From Pseudomonadota bacterium (GTDB taxonomy: Bacteria; Pseudomonadota; Alphaproteobacteria; Rhizobiales; Xanthobacteraceae): a DNA stretch of 64,000 nt. Below, piece by piece: positions 17,014-25,976 of this stretch. Location of the stretch: positions 57,507 to 121,506 of the forward strand of contig JAEYRD010000145.1 of assembly GCA_023435725.1 (NCBI GenBank), in the 5' to 3' direction. The first letter of the stretch is position 1. The number at the start of each line of letters is the position of its first letter. The notes under the pieces are model-generated. The model was not told the DNA's origin and did not search any database. It saw only the letters and a list, made by a program, of their open reading frames with translations. The position numbers were made by a program, and so were the translations under genes.

Positions 17014-18608
17014 GCAAGGAGCGTCTCTATCTGTTCGACACCACGCTGCGCGACGGCGCGCAGACCAATGGCGTCGATTTCACGCTGGCCGACAAGCAGG
17101 TCATTGCCACGATGCTGGACGAGCTCGGCATCGACTATGTCGAGGGCGGTTATCCCGGCGCCAATCCGCTCGACACCGAATTCTTCGGCACCGGGCCGAA
17201 GCTCACCCATGCGCGCTTCACCGCCTTCGGCATGACGCGGCGGCCAGGACGCTCGGTCTCCAACGATCCCGGTGTCGCCGGGCTCCTGGAAGCGAAGGCC
17301 GATGCGATCTGCTTCGTGGCAAAGTCCTCCGCCTACCAGGTGCGCGTCGCACTTGAGACGACGAAGGAGGAAAACCTTGCCTCGATCCGCGACAGCGTCG
17401 CGGCCGCGAAGGCTGCCGGTCGCGAAGTCATGCTAGACTGCGAGCACTTCTTCGACGGCTACAAGGAAGACGCGAGTTTTGCGCTGGCCTGCGCGAAAGC
17501 CGCATACGAGGCCGGCGCGCGCTGGGTGGTGCTGTGCGACACCAACGGCGGCACCATGCCGAACGAGATCGAGGCCATCGTCACCGAGGTGACAAAGCAC
17601 ATCCCCGGCAATCACGTCGGCATCCACGCCCATAACGACACCGAGCAGGCGGTGGCGAATTCGCTCGCCGCAGTGCGCGCCGGTGCGCGGCAGATCCAGG
17701 GCACCTTGAACGGCCTCGGTGAGCGCTGCGGCAACGCCAATCTCTGCTCGCTGTTCCCGACGCTGACATTGAAGAAGGACTTTGCCGACGCCTTCGAGAT
17801 CGCGGTGACGCCAGAGAAGCTCACGACCCTGGTCGAGGTCTCGCGCAAGCTCGACGACATGCTCAACCGCGTCCCGAACCGGCATGCGGCCTATGTCGGC
17901 GAGAGCGCCTTCGTCACCAAGACCGGAATCCATGCCTCTGCCGTGCTGAAGGACCCGCACACCTATGAGCACGTGACGCCGGAGACGGTCGGTAATCACC
18001 GCAAGGTGCTGGTGTCGGACCAGGCTGGGCGCTCCAACGTCATCGCCGAGCTCGAGCGCGCCGGCATCGCCTATGAGAAGAGCGATCCGAAGCTGACACG
18101 GCTGGTCGAGGAATTGAAGGAGCGCGAGGCTGCCGGCTACGCCTATGAATCAGCCAACGCCTCGTTCGATCTCCTGGCACGCCGTACGCTCGGCAAGGTG
18201 CCGCATTATTTCGAGGTCGAGCAGTTCGACGTCAATGTTGAGCAGCGCTACAATTCGCACGGCGAGCGCGTCACCGTGGCGCTCGCGGTGGTCAAGGTCA
18301 ACGTCGCCGGCGAACATTTGATTTCGGCTGCCGAGGGCAACGGTCCCGTCAACGCGCTCGACGTCGCCTTGCGCAAGGACCTCGGCAAGTACCAGAAATA
18401 CATCGAAGGCCTGAAGCTGATCGACTATCGCGTGCGTATCCTGAACGGCGGTACCGGCGCGGTCACGCGCGTGCTGATCGAGAGCGAGGACGAGAACGGC
18501 GATAGCTGGACCACGGTCGGCGTGTCCCCGAACATCATCGACGCCTCGTTCCAGGCGCTGATGGATTCGGTGATCTACAAACTGGTGAAGTCGGGCGCGC
18601 CGGCGTAA
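17010..18608 (+). CDS. cimA: (R)-citramalate synthase
   Basis: 532 residues, the length of the CimA/LeuA-like family. It condenses acetyl-CoA and pyruvate to citramalate, feeding a threonine-independent isoleucine route. The TIM barrel starts LYLFDTTLRDGAQTNGVDF (metal-binding Asp), has GIHAHNDTEQAVANSLAAVRAGARQIQGTLNGLGERCGN, and a C-terminal LeuA-like allosteric domain (about 390-532) ending in SVIYKLVK. The length and the DGAQTNGVDF signature separate it from 2-isopropylmalate synthase. It is coupled to the upstream GNAT gene. Confidence 0.9.
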   Translation: MSKERLYLFDTTLRDGAQTNGVDFTLADKQVIATMLDELGIDYVEGGYPGANPLDTEFFGTGPKLTHARFTAFGMTRRPGRSVSNDPGVAGLLEAKADAICFVAKSSAYQVRVALETTKEENLASIRDSVAAAKAAGREVMLDCEHFFDGYKEDASFALACAKAAYEAGARWVVLCDTNGGTMPNEIEAIVTEVTKHIPGNHVGIHAHNDTEQAVANSLAAVRAGARQIQGTLNGLGERCGNANLCSLFPTLTLKKDFADAFEIAVTPEKLTTLVEVSRKLDDMLNRVPNRHAAYVGESAFVTKTGIHASAVLKDPHTYEHVTPETVGNHRKVLVSDQAGRSNVIAELERAGIAYEKSDPKLTRLVEELKEREAAGYAYESANASFDLLARRTLGKVPHYFEVEQFDVNVEQRYNSHGERVTVALAVVKVNVAGEHLISAAEGNGPVNALDVALRKDLGKYQKYIEGLKLIDYRVRILNGGTGAVTRVLIESEDENGDSWTTVGVSPNIIDASFQALMDSVIYKLVKSGAPA

Positions 18609-18635
18609 GGCAGGATAGGCGGCGCCACACGCGCT

Positions 18636-18719
18636 GTCATTGCGAGCGAAGCGAAGCAATCCAGAGTCTTTCCGCGGCAATGGTCTGGATTGCTTCGTCG
18701 CTTCGCTCCTCGCAATGAC
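18636..18719. repeat. Long imperfect palindromic repeat after cimA
   Basis: The outer ends GTCATTGCG and CGCAATGAC are inverted copies; inside, GAGCGAAGCGAAGCAATCCAGA pairs with a near-perfect reverse complement on the right side. The roughly 84-bp unit would fold into one long hairpin. From memory this is a common Bradyrhizobium intergenic repeat. It may serve as the cimA terminator or transcript stabiliser. Confidence 0.75.
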
Positions 18720-18739
18720 GAGGAGGAGGGGGCCAACGA

Positions 18740-19117
18740 ATGATCGACCACATCTCCGTCGGCGTCAGCGATCTCGATCGCTCCGCAAGATTCTACGAGG
18801 CCACGCTCGCCGCGCTCGGCCTGACGCGCCTCGTGACGCGGCCGCGGACGATCGGCTTCGGCAAGGCCTATCCGGAATTCTGGATCAATCTGCGCGAGGG
18901 CATGCCGCCCGTAGCAGCGGAGAACGGCGTGCACATCTGCGTGCGCGCGAAGACGACGGACGAGGTCGATGCGTTTCACGCCGCGGCGCTGTCGGCCGGC
19001 GGCGGGTCAGAGAGCGTGCCTGGCATCCGCCCGCACGATCGCGTGCGTTATTACGCAGCCTTCGTTGTTGATCCCGACGGCTACCGGATCGAGGCGGTGA
19101 CATTTCCGCCCGGGTAG
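18740..19117 (+). CDS. VOC (glyoxalase/bleomycin resistance) family protein
   Basis: 125 residues, one glyoxalase fold of two beta-alpha-beta-beta-beta modules. It starts IDHISVGVSDLDRSARFYEATL and ends YYAAFVVDPDGYRIEAVTF, with metal-ligand-like His4, His in NGVHICV and Glu in YRIEAV. The ribosome binding site is a strong GAGGAGGAGG run right after the palindromic repeat. The substrate is unknown; small single-domain VOC proteins include lactoylglutathione lyases and drug-binding proteins. Confidence 0.88.
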   Translation: MIDHISVGVSDLDRSARFYEATLAALGLTRLVTRPRTIGFGKAYPEFWINLREGMPPVAAENGVHICVRAKTTDEVDAFHAAALSAGGGSESVPGIRPHDRVRYYAAFVVDPDGYRIEAVTFPPG

Positions 19118-19120
19118 GCC

Positions 19121-19735
19121 TTAGAGCCGGCGGGCCACTTCCGGCGCGAGGTCCTTCTCGGCCTCGTCGATCTGCGCGGCAGCTGCCTTCAGCTTCGGCA
19201 GAATCTCCTCGACGCGATCGGCCATGAGGATGTCGACCGAAAGGCCGGGGCGGATGAACTCCGTCTGGCGCATGTGCGAGATCAGCGAGAACAGCGGCTC
19301 CCAGAAGTTGTCGATATTGGCAAGCAGCACCGGTTTGGCGTGGCGGCCAAGCTGCTTCCAGGTGAGTTGCTCGACCAGTTCCTCCAGCGTGCCGAGGCCG
19401 CCCGGCAGCGCGACGAAGGCGTCGGAGCGTTCGAACATCAACCGCTTGCGTTCGTGCATGTCGGGGGTAACGATCATCTCCTGCACGCGGGTCAGCGCGT
19501 TCTCGCGCATCCGCAGGAAGTCGGGGATGATGCCGGTGACGCTGCCGCCGTGGTCGAGGACCGAGCTTGCGACCGCGCCCATCAGGCCGAGCGAGCCGCC
19601 GCCATAGACCAGGCGAATGTTGTTCTCGGCGAGGGCCTTGCCGAACGCTTGAGCGCCTTCGGTGAAGCGGGGATTGGTTCCGGGGCCGGAGCCGCAATAG
19701 ACACAGACGGTTTTGATGGTGCTCATTGGCATCAT
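19121..19735 (-). CDS. LOG family protein (TIGR00730; cytokinin riboside monophosphate phosphoribohydrolase-like)
   Basis: 204 residues with a Rossmann-like fold: VCVYCGSGPGTNPRF, YGGGSLGLMGAVA and the LOG signature MHERKRLMFERSDAFVALPGGLGTLEELVE with the catalytic Arg and Glu. Family enzymes hydrolyse nucleoside monophosphates to free base and ribose phosphate; in plant-associated bacteria they can release active cytokinin. Converges with the VOC gene (3 bp apart). Three in-frame ATGs (19735, 19732, 19726) leave the start uncertain by a few residues. Confidence 0.9.
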   Translation of the reverse strand: MMPMSTIKTVCVYCGSGPGTNPRFTEGAQAFGKALAENNIRLVYGGGSLGLMGAVASSVLDHGGSVTGIIPDFLRMRENALTRVQEMIVTPDMHERKRLMFERSDAFVALPGGLGTLEELVEQLTWKQLGRHAKPVLLANIDNFWEPLFSLISHMRQTEFIRPGLSVDILMADRVEEILPKLKAAAAQIDEAEKDLAPEVARRL

Positions 19736-19927
19736 GATGCATTGCAGCGAATAGGCGTCAAGCCCAATCGGTGATTCGGGTCACCCGGGATTCTACCGGT
19801 AAATAACGACAAACAATCGAAGATTCGCCATCTGGCGGGGTGCGCTGGCATCGGGAAGTCTCTATATGACGAGCGGAAATCGTTAATCGTAACGCCGTCC
19901 GCATCCTGCGGGCTTTCAGGCTTCTTG

Positions 19928-21883
19928 ATGAACCAACCTCAACCGCTCGACGGCGCCGACGTTCCCGATCCTGCCGGCGGACCGCTGGAGCGGGCCACGC
20001 TGATGGGGACGCTCGCGCATCTGTGGCCCTTTATCTGGCCGGGCGACCGCTTCGACCTGAAGATGCGGGTGGTCTGGTCGCTGGTGCTGCTGCTTGCGGC
20101 CAAGCTGATCACGCTGGCCGTGCCGTTCAGCTTCAAATGGGCGACTGACGCGCTGACCGGCGCCAACACCGCGCCGGTGCTGGCCGACAACTGGCACCTC
20201 TGGGTGATTGCGTCGCCGCTATTGCTCACCGCGAGCTACGGCGTGATGCGCATCCTGATGGCGGTGCTGACGCAATGGCGCGACGGCATTTTCGCGCGCG
20301 TCGCGATGCATGCGGTGCGCAAGCTTGCCACCATCACCTTCGTCCACATGCACGAGCTGTCGCTGCGCTTTCACCTGGAGCGCAAGACCGGCGGCCTGAC
20401 GCGCGTGCTCGAGCGTGGCCGCGAGGGCATCGAGGTCATCGTGCGCATGGTGATCCTGCAGCTGATCCCGACCATCGTCGAGGTCTCGCTCTTGATGGCC
20501 GTGCTGCTCTGGCAGTTCGACTGGCGCTACGTGGTCGCAACGCTGATCACGGTCACGGTCTACATGTATTACACCTACATCGCGACCGAGTGGCGGATCG
20601 GCATTCGCCGCAAGATGAACGATTCCGACACCGAGGCGAACACCAAGGCGATCGACTCGCTGCTGAATTACGAGACCGTCAAATATTTCAGCGCCGAGAC
20701 GCGCGAGGCGCAGCGCTACGACAAGTCGGTCGCGCGCTACGAGGAGGCCAGCGTCCACACCTACACCTCGCTCGCGGTGCTCAACACCGGCCAGGCCGTG
20801 ATCTTCACGCTGGGGCTGACCGCGACCATGCTGATGTGCGCGATCGGCGTGCGCAACGGCACCAACACGGTCGGCGATTTCGTGCTGGTCAACGCCATGA
20901 TGATCCAGCTGTACCAGCCGCTGAACTTCATGGGCATGGTCTATCGCGAGATCAAGCAGGCGATCATCGACATCGAGAAAATGTTCAACGTGCTGGGCCG
21001 CGAGGCCGAGATCAAGGACGCGCCGGATGCGCAACCGCTGGCCGTCTCCGCCGGGACCGTGCGTTTCGAAGACGTGTGCTTTGCCTATGAGCCGACACGG
21101 CCGATCCTCAAGGGCATCAGCTTCGAGGTTCCGGCCGGCAAGACGGTCGCGATCGTCGGCCCGTCCGGTGCCGGCAAATCGACCATCTCGCGCCTTTTGT
21201 TCCGCCTTTACGACGTCTCCGGCGGAAGGATCCTGATCGACGGCAAGGATATCCGCGAGGTCACGCAGGCCTCGCTACGCGCCTCGATCGGCATGGTGCC
21301 GCAGGACACGGTGCTGTTCAACGACACCATCCGCTACAACATCCGCTATGGTCGCTGGGACGCCAGCGATGCCGAGGTCGAGCAGGCCGCGCGCCTTGCA
21401 CAGATCGACCATTTCATCCGCATGGCGCCGAAGGGCTATGAGACCCAGGTCGGCGAGCGCGGCCTGAAGCTCTCCGGCGGCGAGAAGCAGCGCGTCGCGA
21501 TCGCGCGCACCGTGTTGAAGGCGCCGCCGATCCTGGTGCTGGACGAGGCGACCTCGGCGCTCGACACCCACACCGAGCACGAGATCCAGGGCGCGCTCGA
21601 TCGCGTGGCGAAGAATCGCACCTCGCTCGTAATCGCGCACCGGCTGTCGACCATCGTCGGCGCCGACGAGATCATTGTGCTGGACCAGGGGCGTATTGCC
21701 GAGCGTGGTACTCACGCAAAGCTGCTCGAGCAGGGCGGCCTCTATGCCAGCATGTGGAACAGGCAGCGCGAGGCCGAGGCCGCACGCGAAAAACTGGCCA
21801 GGATGGCCGACAGCAGCGCGGCGCCCAACCGGGAGCCGCCGCCGATCGTCGACGCCCTGACGACGCCAGCGGCCGCGGAGTGA
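19928..21883 (+). CDS. Atm1-type ABC exporter (membrane and ATPase domains fused)
   Basis: 651 residues: a six-helix membrane domain (about 40-330), then an ATPase with Walker A GPSGAGKST, the signature LSGGEKQR, Walker B ILVLDEAT and the switch His in IAHRLST. The sequence LLNYETVKYFSAETREAQRYD is a hallmark of the Atm1/HMT1 group, which exports glutathione-linked metal or sulfur compounds and affects iron-sulfur balance. The length and lack of substrate-binding domain fit. It lies just upstream of psd-pssA but 85 bp away. Confidence 0.92.
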   Translation: MNQPQPLDGADVPDPAGGPLERATLMGTLAHLWPFIWPGDRFDLKMRVVWSLVLLLAAKLITLAVPFSFKWATDALTGANTAPVLADNWHLWVIASPLLLTASYGVMRILMAVLTQWRDGIFARVAMHAVRKLATITFVHMHELSLRFHLERKTGGLTRVLERGREGIEVIVRMVILQLIPTIVEVSLLMAVLLWQFDWRYVVATLITVTVYMYYTYIATEWRIGIRRKMNDSDTEANTKAIDSLLNYETVKYFSAETREAQRYDKSVARYEEASVHTYTSLAVLNTGQAVIFTLGLTATMLMCAIGVRNGTNTVGDFVLVNAMMIQLYQPLNFMGMVYREIKQAIIDIEKMFNVLGREAEIKDAPDAQPLAVSAGTVRFEDVCFAYEPTRPILKGISFEVPAGKTVAIVGPSGAGKSTISRLLFRLYDVSGGRILIDGKDIREVTQASLRASIGMVPQDTVLFNDTIRYNIRYGRWDASDAEVEQAARLAQIDHFIRMAPKGYETQVGERGLKLSGGEKQRVAIARTVLKAPPILVLDEATSALDTHTEHEIQGALDRVAKNRTSLVIAHRLSTIVGADEIIVLDQGRIAERGTHAKLLEQGGLYASMWNRQREAEAAREKLARMADSSAAPNREPPPIVDALTTPAAAE

Positions 21884-21968
21884 GCTTGTCTCCGGTCCCA
21901 ACTCTGGCCTAAACAACTGCACCGCGCGGGACGACCTGCGCGCCAGCAACCCTGAGCGGCAGATAGCG

Positions 21969-22667
21969 ATGTCCATTCTCGATTCGATCCAGCGTCAGAT
22001 CCCGCCGATCCACAAGGAGGGCTATCCCTTCATCGGCGGCTTTGCACTGGCAAGCCTGATCCTGTTCTGGCTGTGGTCGCCGCTCGGCTGGATCGGCACG
22101 ATACTGACCGTATGGTGCACGCTGTTCTTCCGCGACCCCGTGCGGGTGACGCCGGTGCGCGAGGGGCTCGTCGTGTCGCCGGCCGACGGCCGCGTCTCGA
22201 TGATCACCATGGCGCTGCCGCCGGCCGAGCTCGGGCTCGGCGACCGGCCGCTGCCGCGCATCTCGGTGTTCATGAGCGTGTTCAACTGCCACGTGAACCG
22301 CAGCCCGATCGCGGGCAGGGTGGACCGCATCGCCTACCGGCCTGGCCTGTTCATCAATGCCGAGCTGGACAAGGCGAGCGAGGACAATGAGCGCAACTCG
22401 CTGGTCATCTCGACGCCCACGGCGCGGATCGGCGTGATCCAGATCGCTGGCCTGGTCGCCAAGCGCATCGTTTGCTTCGTCAGGGAAGGCCAGGCGATTG
22501 GGGCCGGTGAGCGCTTCGGCCTGATCCGCTTCGGCTCGCGCCTCGACGTCTATCTGCCGGTCGGCACCAAGGCGCTGGTCTCCGAGGGGCAGACCGCGAT
22601 CGCCGGCGAGACGATCCTGGCCGACCTCGCCGCCGACGACCCGAGCCGCGCCTATCGCGCCAGTTAA
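21969..22667 (+). CDS. psd: Phosphatidylserine decarboxylase
   Basis: Makes phosphatidylethanolamine from phosphatidylserine at the inner membrane. 232 residues, the short PSD form. It has two N-terminal membrane helices (about 20-55), RISVFMSVFNCHVNRSPIAG, and the self-cleavage site RFGS, where Ser190 would become the pyruvoyl group. Here the motif is FGS rather than the LGST of E. coli, as is usual for this subfamily. It is followed at 22754 by pssA, the preceding enzyme of the pathway. Confidence 0.95.
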   Translation: MSILDSIQRQIPPIHKEGYPFIGGFALASLILFWLWSPLGWIGTILTVWCTLFFRDPVRVTPVREGLVVSPADGRVSMITMALPPAELGLGDRPLPRISVFMSVFNCHVNRSPIAGRVDRIAYRPGLFINAELDKASEDNERNSLVISTPTARIGVIQIAGLVAKRIVCFVREGQAIGAGERFGLIRFGSRLDVYLPVGTKALVSEGQTAIAGETILADLAADDPSRAYRAS

Positions 22668-22688
22668 CCAAAAACCGGTCCATGGGGG

Positions 22689-22711
22689 CCTTCCGCCGCA
22701 ATGGCGGAGGG
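22689..22711 (+). terminator. Hairpin between psd and pssA
   Basis: CCTTCCGCC and GGCGGAGGG pair over nine positions (one G-T) with the loop GCAAT. No T-run follows, so it is more likely an attenuating or stabilising hairpin than a full terminator; pssA probably remains co-transcribed. Confidence 0.35.
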
Positions 22712-22753
22712 GGACGCGGCTTGCTATATCTCGCCTGAAGGTGAGGACGAGCC

Positions 22754-23632
22754 ATGACGCCCTATGACTTCAAATATACCGATACGCCCCGCCGGCGGTT
22801 CCGTCCGATCCCGGTGCGGATGCTGGTGCCCAACGTCATCACGCTGCTGGCGATCTGCGCCGGCCTGACCTCGATCCGCCTGTCGATCGAAGGGCGGATG
22901 TCGCTCGCCGTCTACGCCATCGTGTTCGCGGCCGCGCTCGACGGTATCGACGGCCGCGTCGCGCGCATGATCAAGGGCCAATCCAAGTTCGGCGCCGAGC
23001 TCGACAGTCTCGCAGACTTCGTCAATTTCGGGGTCGCGCCCGGCCTGATGCTGTATTTCTGGCAATTGCATGAGCTCGGCAATGCCGGCTGGATTGCCGC
23101 CATGGTGTTTGCGATCTCCGGCGGCCTGCGGCTGGCGCGCTTCAACGCCACCATGGACGATCCGAACAAGCCCGCCTTCGCCGCCAATTTCTTCACCGGC
23201 GTGCCGGCTCCCGCCGGCGCGATCACGGTGCTGCTGCCGATCTATATCGCTTTCCTCGATCTCGGCCGGCTGCCGGCGGCGGTAACGGCGGCCTATACGC
23301 TTCTGATCGCCTTCCTGATGGTGTCGCGTCTGCCGGTGTTCTCCGGCAAGACCAAGCGTATGCGGGTGCCGCCCGAGCTGGTGCTGCCGGCGTTCGTCGC
23401 GGTCATCGTCTTCATCGCTATCCTGATCGCCTATCCCTGGCACGTGCTCTCGATCGGCACGGTGCTGTATCTGCTCGGCCTGCCGCTCGGCTACAAATCC
23501 TATCGCGACCAAGCGCGCGCGATGGTGGCCGCCGCGCCGGCGGGAGGCGAGGTCTCGTCGCCGCCTTCGGCGTCGACGCTGGCAAATCTGTCGGAGCCGC
23601 CGCACGACGATCGGCCCGAACGGCTGCACTGA
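22754..23632 (+). CDS. pssA: CDP-diacylglycerol-serine O-phosphatidyltransferase
   Basis: 292 residues with about eight membrane helices. The CDP-alcohol phosphatidyltransferase motif is complete in DGIDGRVARMIKG then GAELDSLADFVNFG. It joins CDP-diacylglycerol and serine into phosphatidylserine, which psd then decarboxylates. The C-terminal 40 residues are polar and Ala/Pro-rich. The ATG follows a GGTGAGGACGAGCC leader. Confidence 0.94.
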   Translation: MTPYDFKYTDTPRRRFRPIPVRMLVPNVITLLAICAGLTSIRLSIEGRMSLAVYAIVFAAALDGIDGRVARMIKGQSKFGAELDSLADFVNFGVAPGLMLYFWQLHELGNAGWIAAMVFAISGGLRLARFNATMDDPNKPAFAANFFTGVPAPAGAITVLLPIYIAFLDLGRLPAAVTAAYTLLIAFLMVSRLPVFSGKTKRMRVPPELVLPAFVAVIVFIAILIAYPWHVLSIGTVLYLLGLPLGYKSYRDQARAMVAAAPAGGEVSSPPSASTLANLSEPPHDDRPERLH

Positions 23633-23752
23633 GCGGCAACACGCGGATATCTGCCATGAGGGCGTCCTGAGTTGGGTCGAAGCCCGATCTCGGCTATATC
23701 GCCTTGTGCCGGCGGCAACGCGACAACAGCCGCCAATCTAGGAGAGAACGCC

Positions 23753-24472
23753 GTGACTGATGCCGTGACCGGGCCGCTGCCTGCTTCCGTCCTCGAAGCG
23801 CTGGGCCGCTATGACACGCCGACGATCTGCAATGCCATGGAGATCGTGGCGCCCGAGCGCCGCTTGATCGGCTACACCACGAAGCAGTTGGTCTGCCCGT
23901 TTCCCGATCTGCCGCCGATCGTCGGCTACGCCCGCACGGTCGCGATCCGCTCGGTGCTGAAGTCCTCGCTGTCGGCGGAAGAACAGTCCAAGCGCCGCAT
24001 CGAATACTACGAATATGTCGGCACCGGCCACGGTCCGCGCATCTCGGTGATCCAGGATATCGACGGCCCCGATGTCGGCTACGGCGCGTTCTGGGGCGAG
24101 GTGCAGAGCAACGTACACAAGGCGCTCGGCTGTCTCGGCGTCATCACCGACGGCTCGATCCGCGACATCCCGCAATGGGCCCCGGGCTTCCAGGCGCTGG
24201 CCGGCTCGATCGGCCCGTCGCATGCCTGGGTACATGCCGAGAGCTTTGGCGGCGAGGTGCGCGTCGCCGGCATGACCGTGAGGTCGGACGATCTGATCCA
24301 TGCCGACCAGCACGGCGCCATCGTGATCCCCCTCGACGTCGCCGCGAAACTGCCGGAAGCCGCCGAACTCTGCGGCCGCCGCGAGACGCCGATCCTGGAG
24401 ATCGCCCGCAGCCCCGACTTCTCGCTGGAGAAGCTGAAGGCCGCGCTGAAGCGTTCGGCGGAGATCCACTAG
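23753..24472 (+). CDS. RraA-like / HMG aldolase family protein
   Basis: 239 residues from the GTG at 23753, which has AGGAGA about 8 bp upstream. The RraA fold is recognisable: LGRYDTPTICNAMEIV, VISVIQDID-like core, then GCLGVITDGSIRDIPQW, where the Asp and Arg correspond to the metal and substrate site of 4-hydroxy-4-methyl-2-oxoglutarate aldolases. Many such proteins are mislabelled as menaquinone methyltransferases or RNase E inhibitors. Substrate unknown. It converges with the acyltransferase gene. Confidence 0.85.
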   Translation: MTDAVTGPLPASVLEALGRYDTPTICNAMEIVAPERRLIGYTTKQLVCPFPDLPPIVGYARTVAIRSVLKSSLSAEEQSKRRIEYYEYVGTGHGPRISVIQDIDGPDVGYGAFWGEVQSNVHKALGCLGVITDGSIRDIPQWAPGFQALAGSIGPSHAWVHAESFGGEVRVAGMTVRSDDLIHADQHGAIVIPLDVAAKLPEAAELCGRRETPILEIARSPDFSLEKLKAALKRSAEIH

Positions 24473-24498
24473 GCTGGCAGGCTGAAGTGTGGAGACCG

Positions 24499-25653
24499 TC
24501 AGCTGGTTCGCGCATGCGCGGAACGATTCCCTCGCCCGGCGGTCGGGGCGACAAGCAGGTCGCCCTGCAACTCGCTCGACCATTTCCAGTTGCGGCCGTA
24601 GGCCGTCAGCGGCATCTCGACGTAGCGCGTCATGAGGTAGGCGACGATTGCGGTCACGGGCAGGCTCGCGATCGTCACCGCCCATTGGGCTCCCGTTTCC
24701 AGATCGGGCCGCGTGCCCAGAATGAGGCCGTGCATCAGACCAAGGACTGGCAAATGCACGAGGTAGAGGGAATACGTATTGTCTCCGATTTGCTGGAGGA
24801 GACGCGACTTGAACCGTTCCGCCTCCGGCGCGCCCAGCACAAGGACCAGAATAAAGCTTGCAATACCGATCCCCATGAAGAGGGGGCCGCAAATCTGAGA
24901 CAAGGCGTCGCTCATGAGACGTGCGAAGAACATTGCCTGCAGTGCTGCAAGCGGCGCGAGCCTTATCCAAGATAGGTAACGGTCCCACTTGATGGTGTCG
25001 GATTGAAGGGCGAGAGCAGCAAGGAGCCCACATATCAACAGGTCAGCGCGGAAAGGCAGAAGTACAAGCGCCCACATCGATGGCAATATCTCGTAGTGGA
25101 AGACTGCAACGCGGAGCCCAATCGCCATGGGGACTCCTGCAAGGAGGATGTTCGCGAGATAGCGGCGCGGCGTGAAGACGATCAGCGCGGGCACGACAAG
25201 ATAGAAGTGTTCCTCAACGGCAAGCGTCCACGTCGGAGAAAGCCAATGGACGCCTACCGACCCCGTCGTCGCCATGGAAAAGACCTGCAAGAACGTGAAA
25301 TACGTCCACAGCGGAAGCGGATGATCTGCATCTGCCCATGTCGCAGGCACGATCAGTAGAAGCGCCGACACGACGACCAGCGTAATCATATACGAAGGGA
25401 CGATGCGCCAGAAACGGCGCACGTAGAAAACCGTGAAAAAGTTCGTGCAATTCTTCTTCTCCAGAATGAGCTTACCGATCAGGAAGCCACTCAGGACAAA
25501 GAAGATGTCGACACCGACCCAGCCGAAATTCGTGCCTCTGACGCCATGCGTCACTTCGCCGAAATAGTGCGAGAAGACAACCATCAAGCCGGCAAGGCCC
25601 CTCAGGCCATCAAGCTCGTAGACACGCCGGTCGCTTGTTTGCAAATTGTCCAT
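24499..25653 (-). CDS. Acyltransferase 3 family membrane protein (OafA/YrhL-like)
   Basis: 384 residues with about ten membrane helices. The start YELDGLRGLAGLMVVFSHY, the FGWVGVDIFFVLSGFLIGKL block, YVRRFWRIVPSYM and SPTWTLAVEEHFYLVVP are the family signatures, with the conserved His28 and Arg pair. Such proteins O-acetylate or succinylate surface polysaccharides and lipids. There is no C-terminal SGNH domain. No polysaccharide genes are close, so the acceptor is unknown. Confidence 0.9.
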   Translation of the reverse strand: MDNLQTSDRRVYELDGLRGLAGLMVVFSHYFGEVTHGVRGTNFGWVGVDIFFVLSGFLIGKLILEKKNCTNFFTVFYVRRFWRIVPSYMITLVVVSALLLIVPATWADADHPLPLWTYFTFLQVFSMATTGSVGVHWLSPTWTLAVEEHFYLVVPALIVFTPRRYLANILLAGVPMAIGLRVAVFHYEILPSMWALVLLPFRADLLICGLLAALALQSDTIKWDRYLSWIRLAPLAALQAMFFARLMSDALSQICGPLFMGIGIASFILVLVLGAPEAERFKSRLLQQIGDNTYSLYLVHLPVLGLMHGLILGTRPDLETGAQWAVTIASLPVTAIVAYLMTRYVEMPLTAYGRNWKWSSELQGDLLVAPTAGRGNRSAHARTS

Positions 25654-25976
25654 GAGCGTTCTTCTATAGCCAAAAACAATTTCTTCGCGATTAAGCCGAA
25701 GACACAGCCATGGATTTCATTATTGAAACGTATGAGCCGGGACGCGCGCCGGGCGTTCATGGCCCGGCGCTCTGTCATGGTTAACAAAGTGTTGAGATAA
25801 CTGTCGGCAGCTGGCAAAGCCGGCGTCCTCTCAGCGCGCTGCGCCGCTCTGGCGGCCGGCTCAACTTAACCTTTACGCGGCTTTAAGGGCGGAGCTCTAG
25901 GGTTTCCGATGCGGTTCGGGGTTGGGCCGCGCCAGCGGCCAGGACGGCCGTTGTTGCGTACGCGTTGGAGTATCCC
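25654..25976. other. Divergent intergenic region upstream of the MotA-like gene
   Basis: 323 bp between divergent genes. Its one clear structure is the hairpin at 25746-25770. AT-rich stretches (25670-25740) next to the acyltransferase start may hold its promoter, but no confident boxes are seen. No ORF with a ribosome binding site is visible. Confidence 0.4.
25746..25770. repeat. Perfect 9-bp inverted repeat hairpin
   Basis: GCGCCGGGC and GCCCGGCGC are separated by GTTCATG. The stem is perfect and GC-only, so it would be very stable in RNA or as a DNA cruciform. It lies about 200 bp upstream of the MotA-like gene; its role is unknown. Confidence 0.6.
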
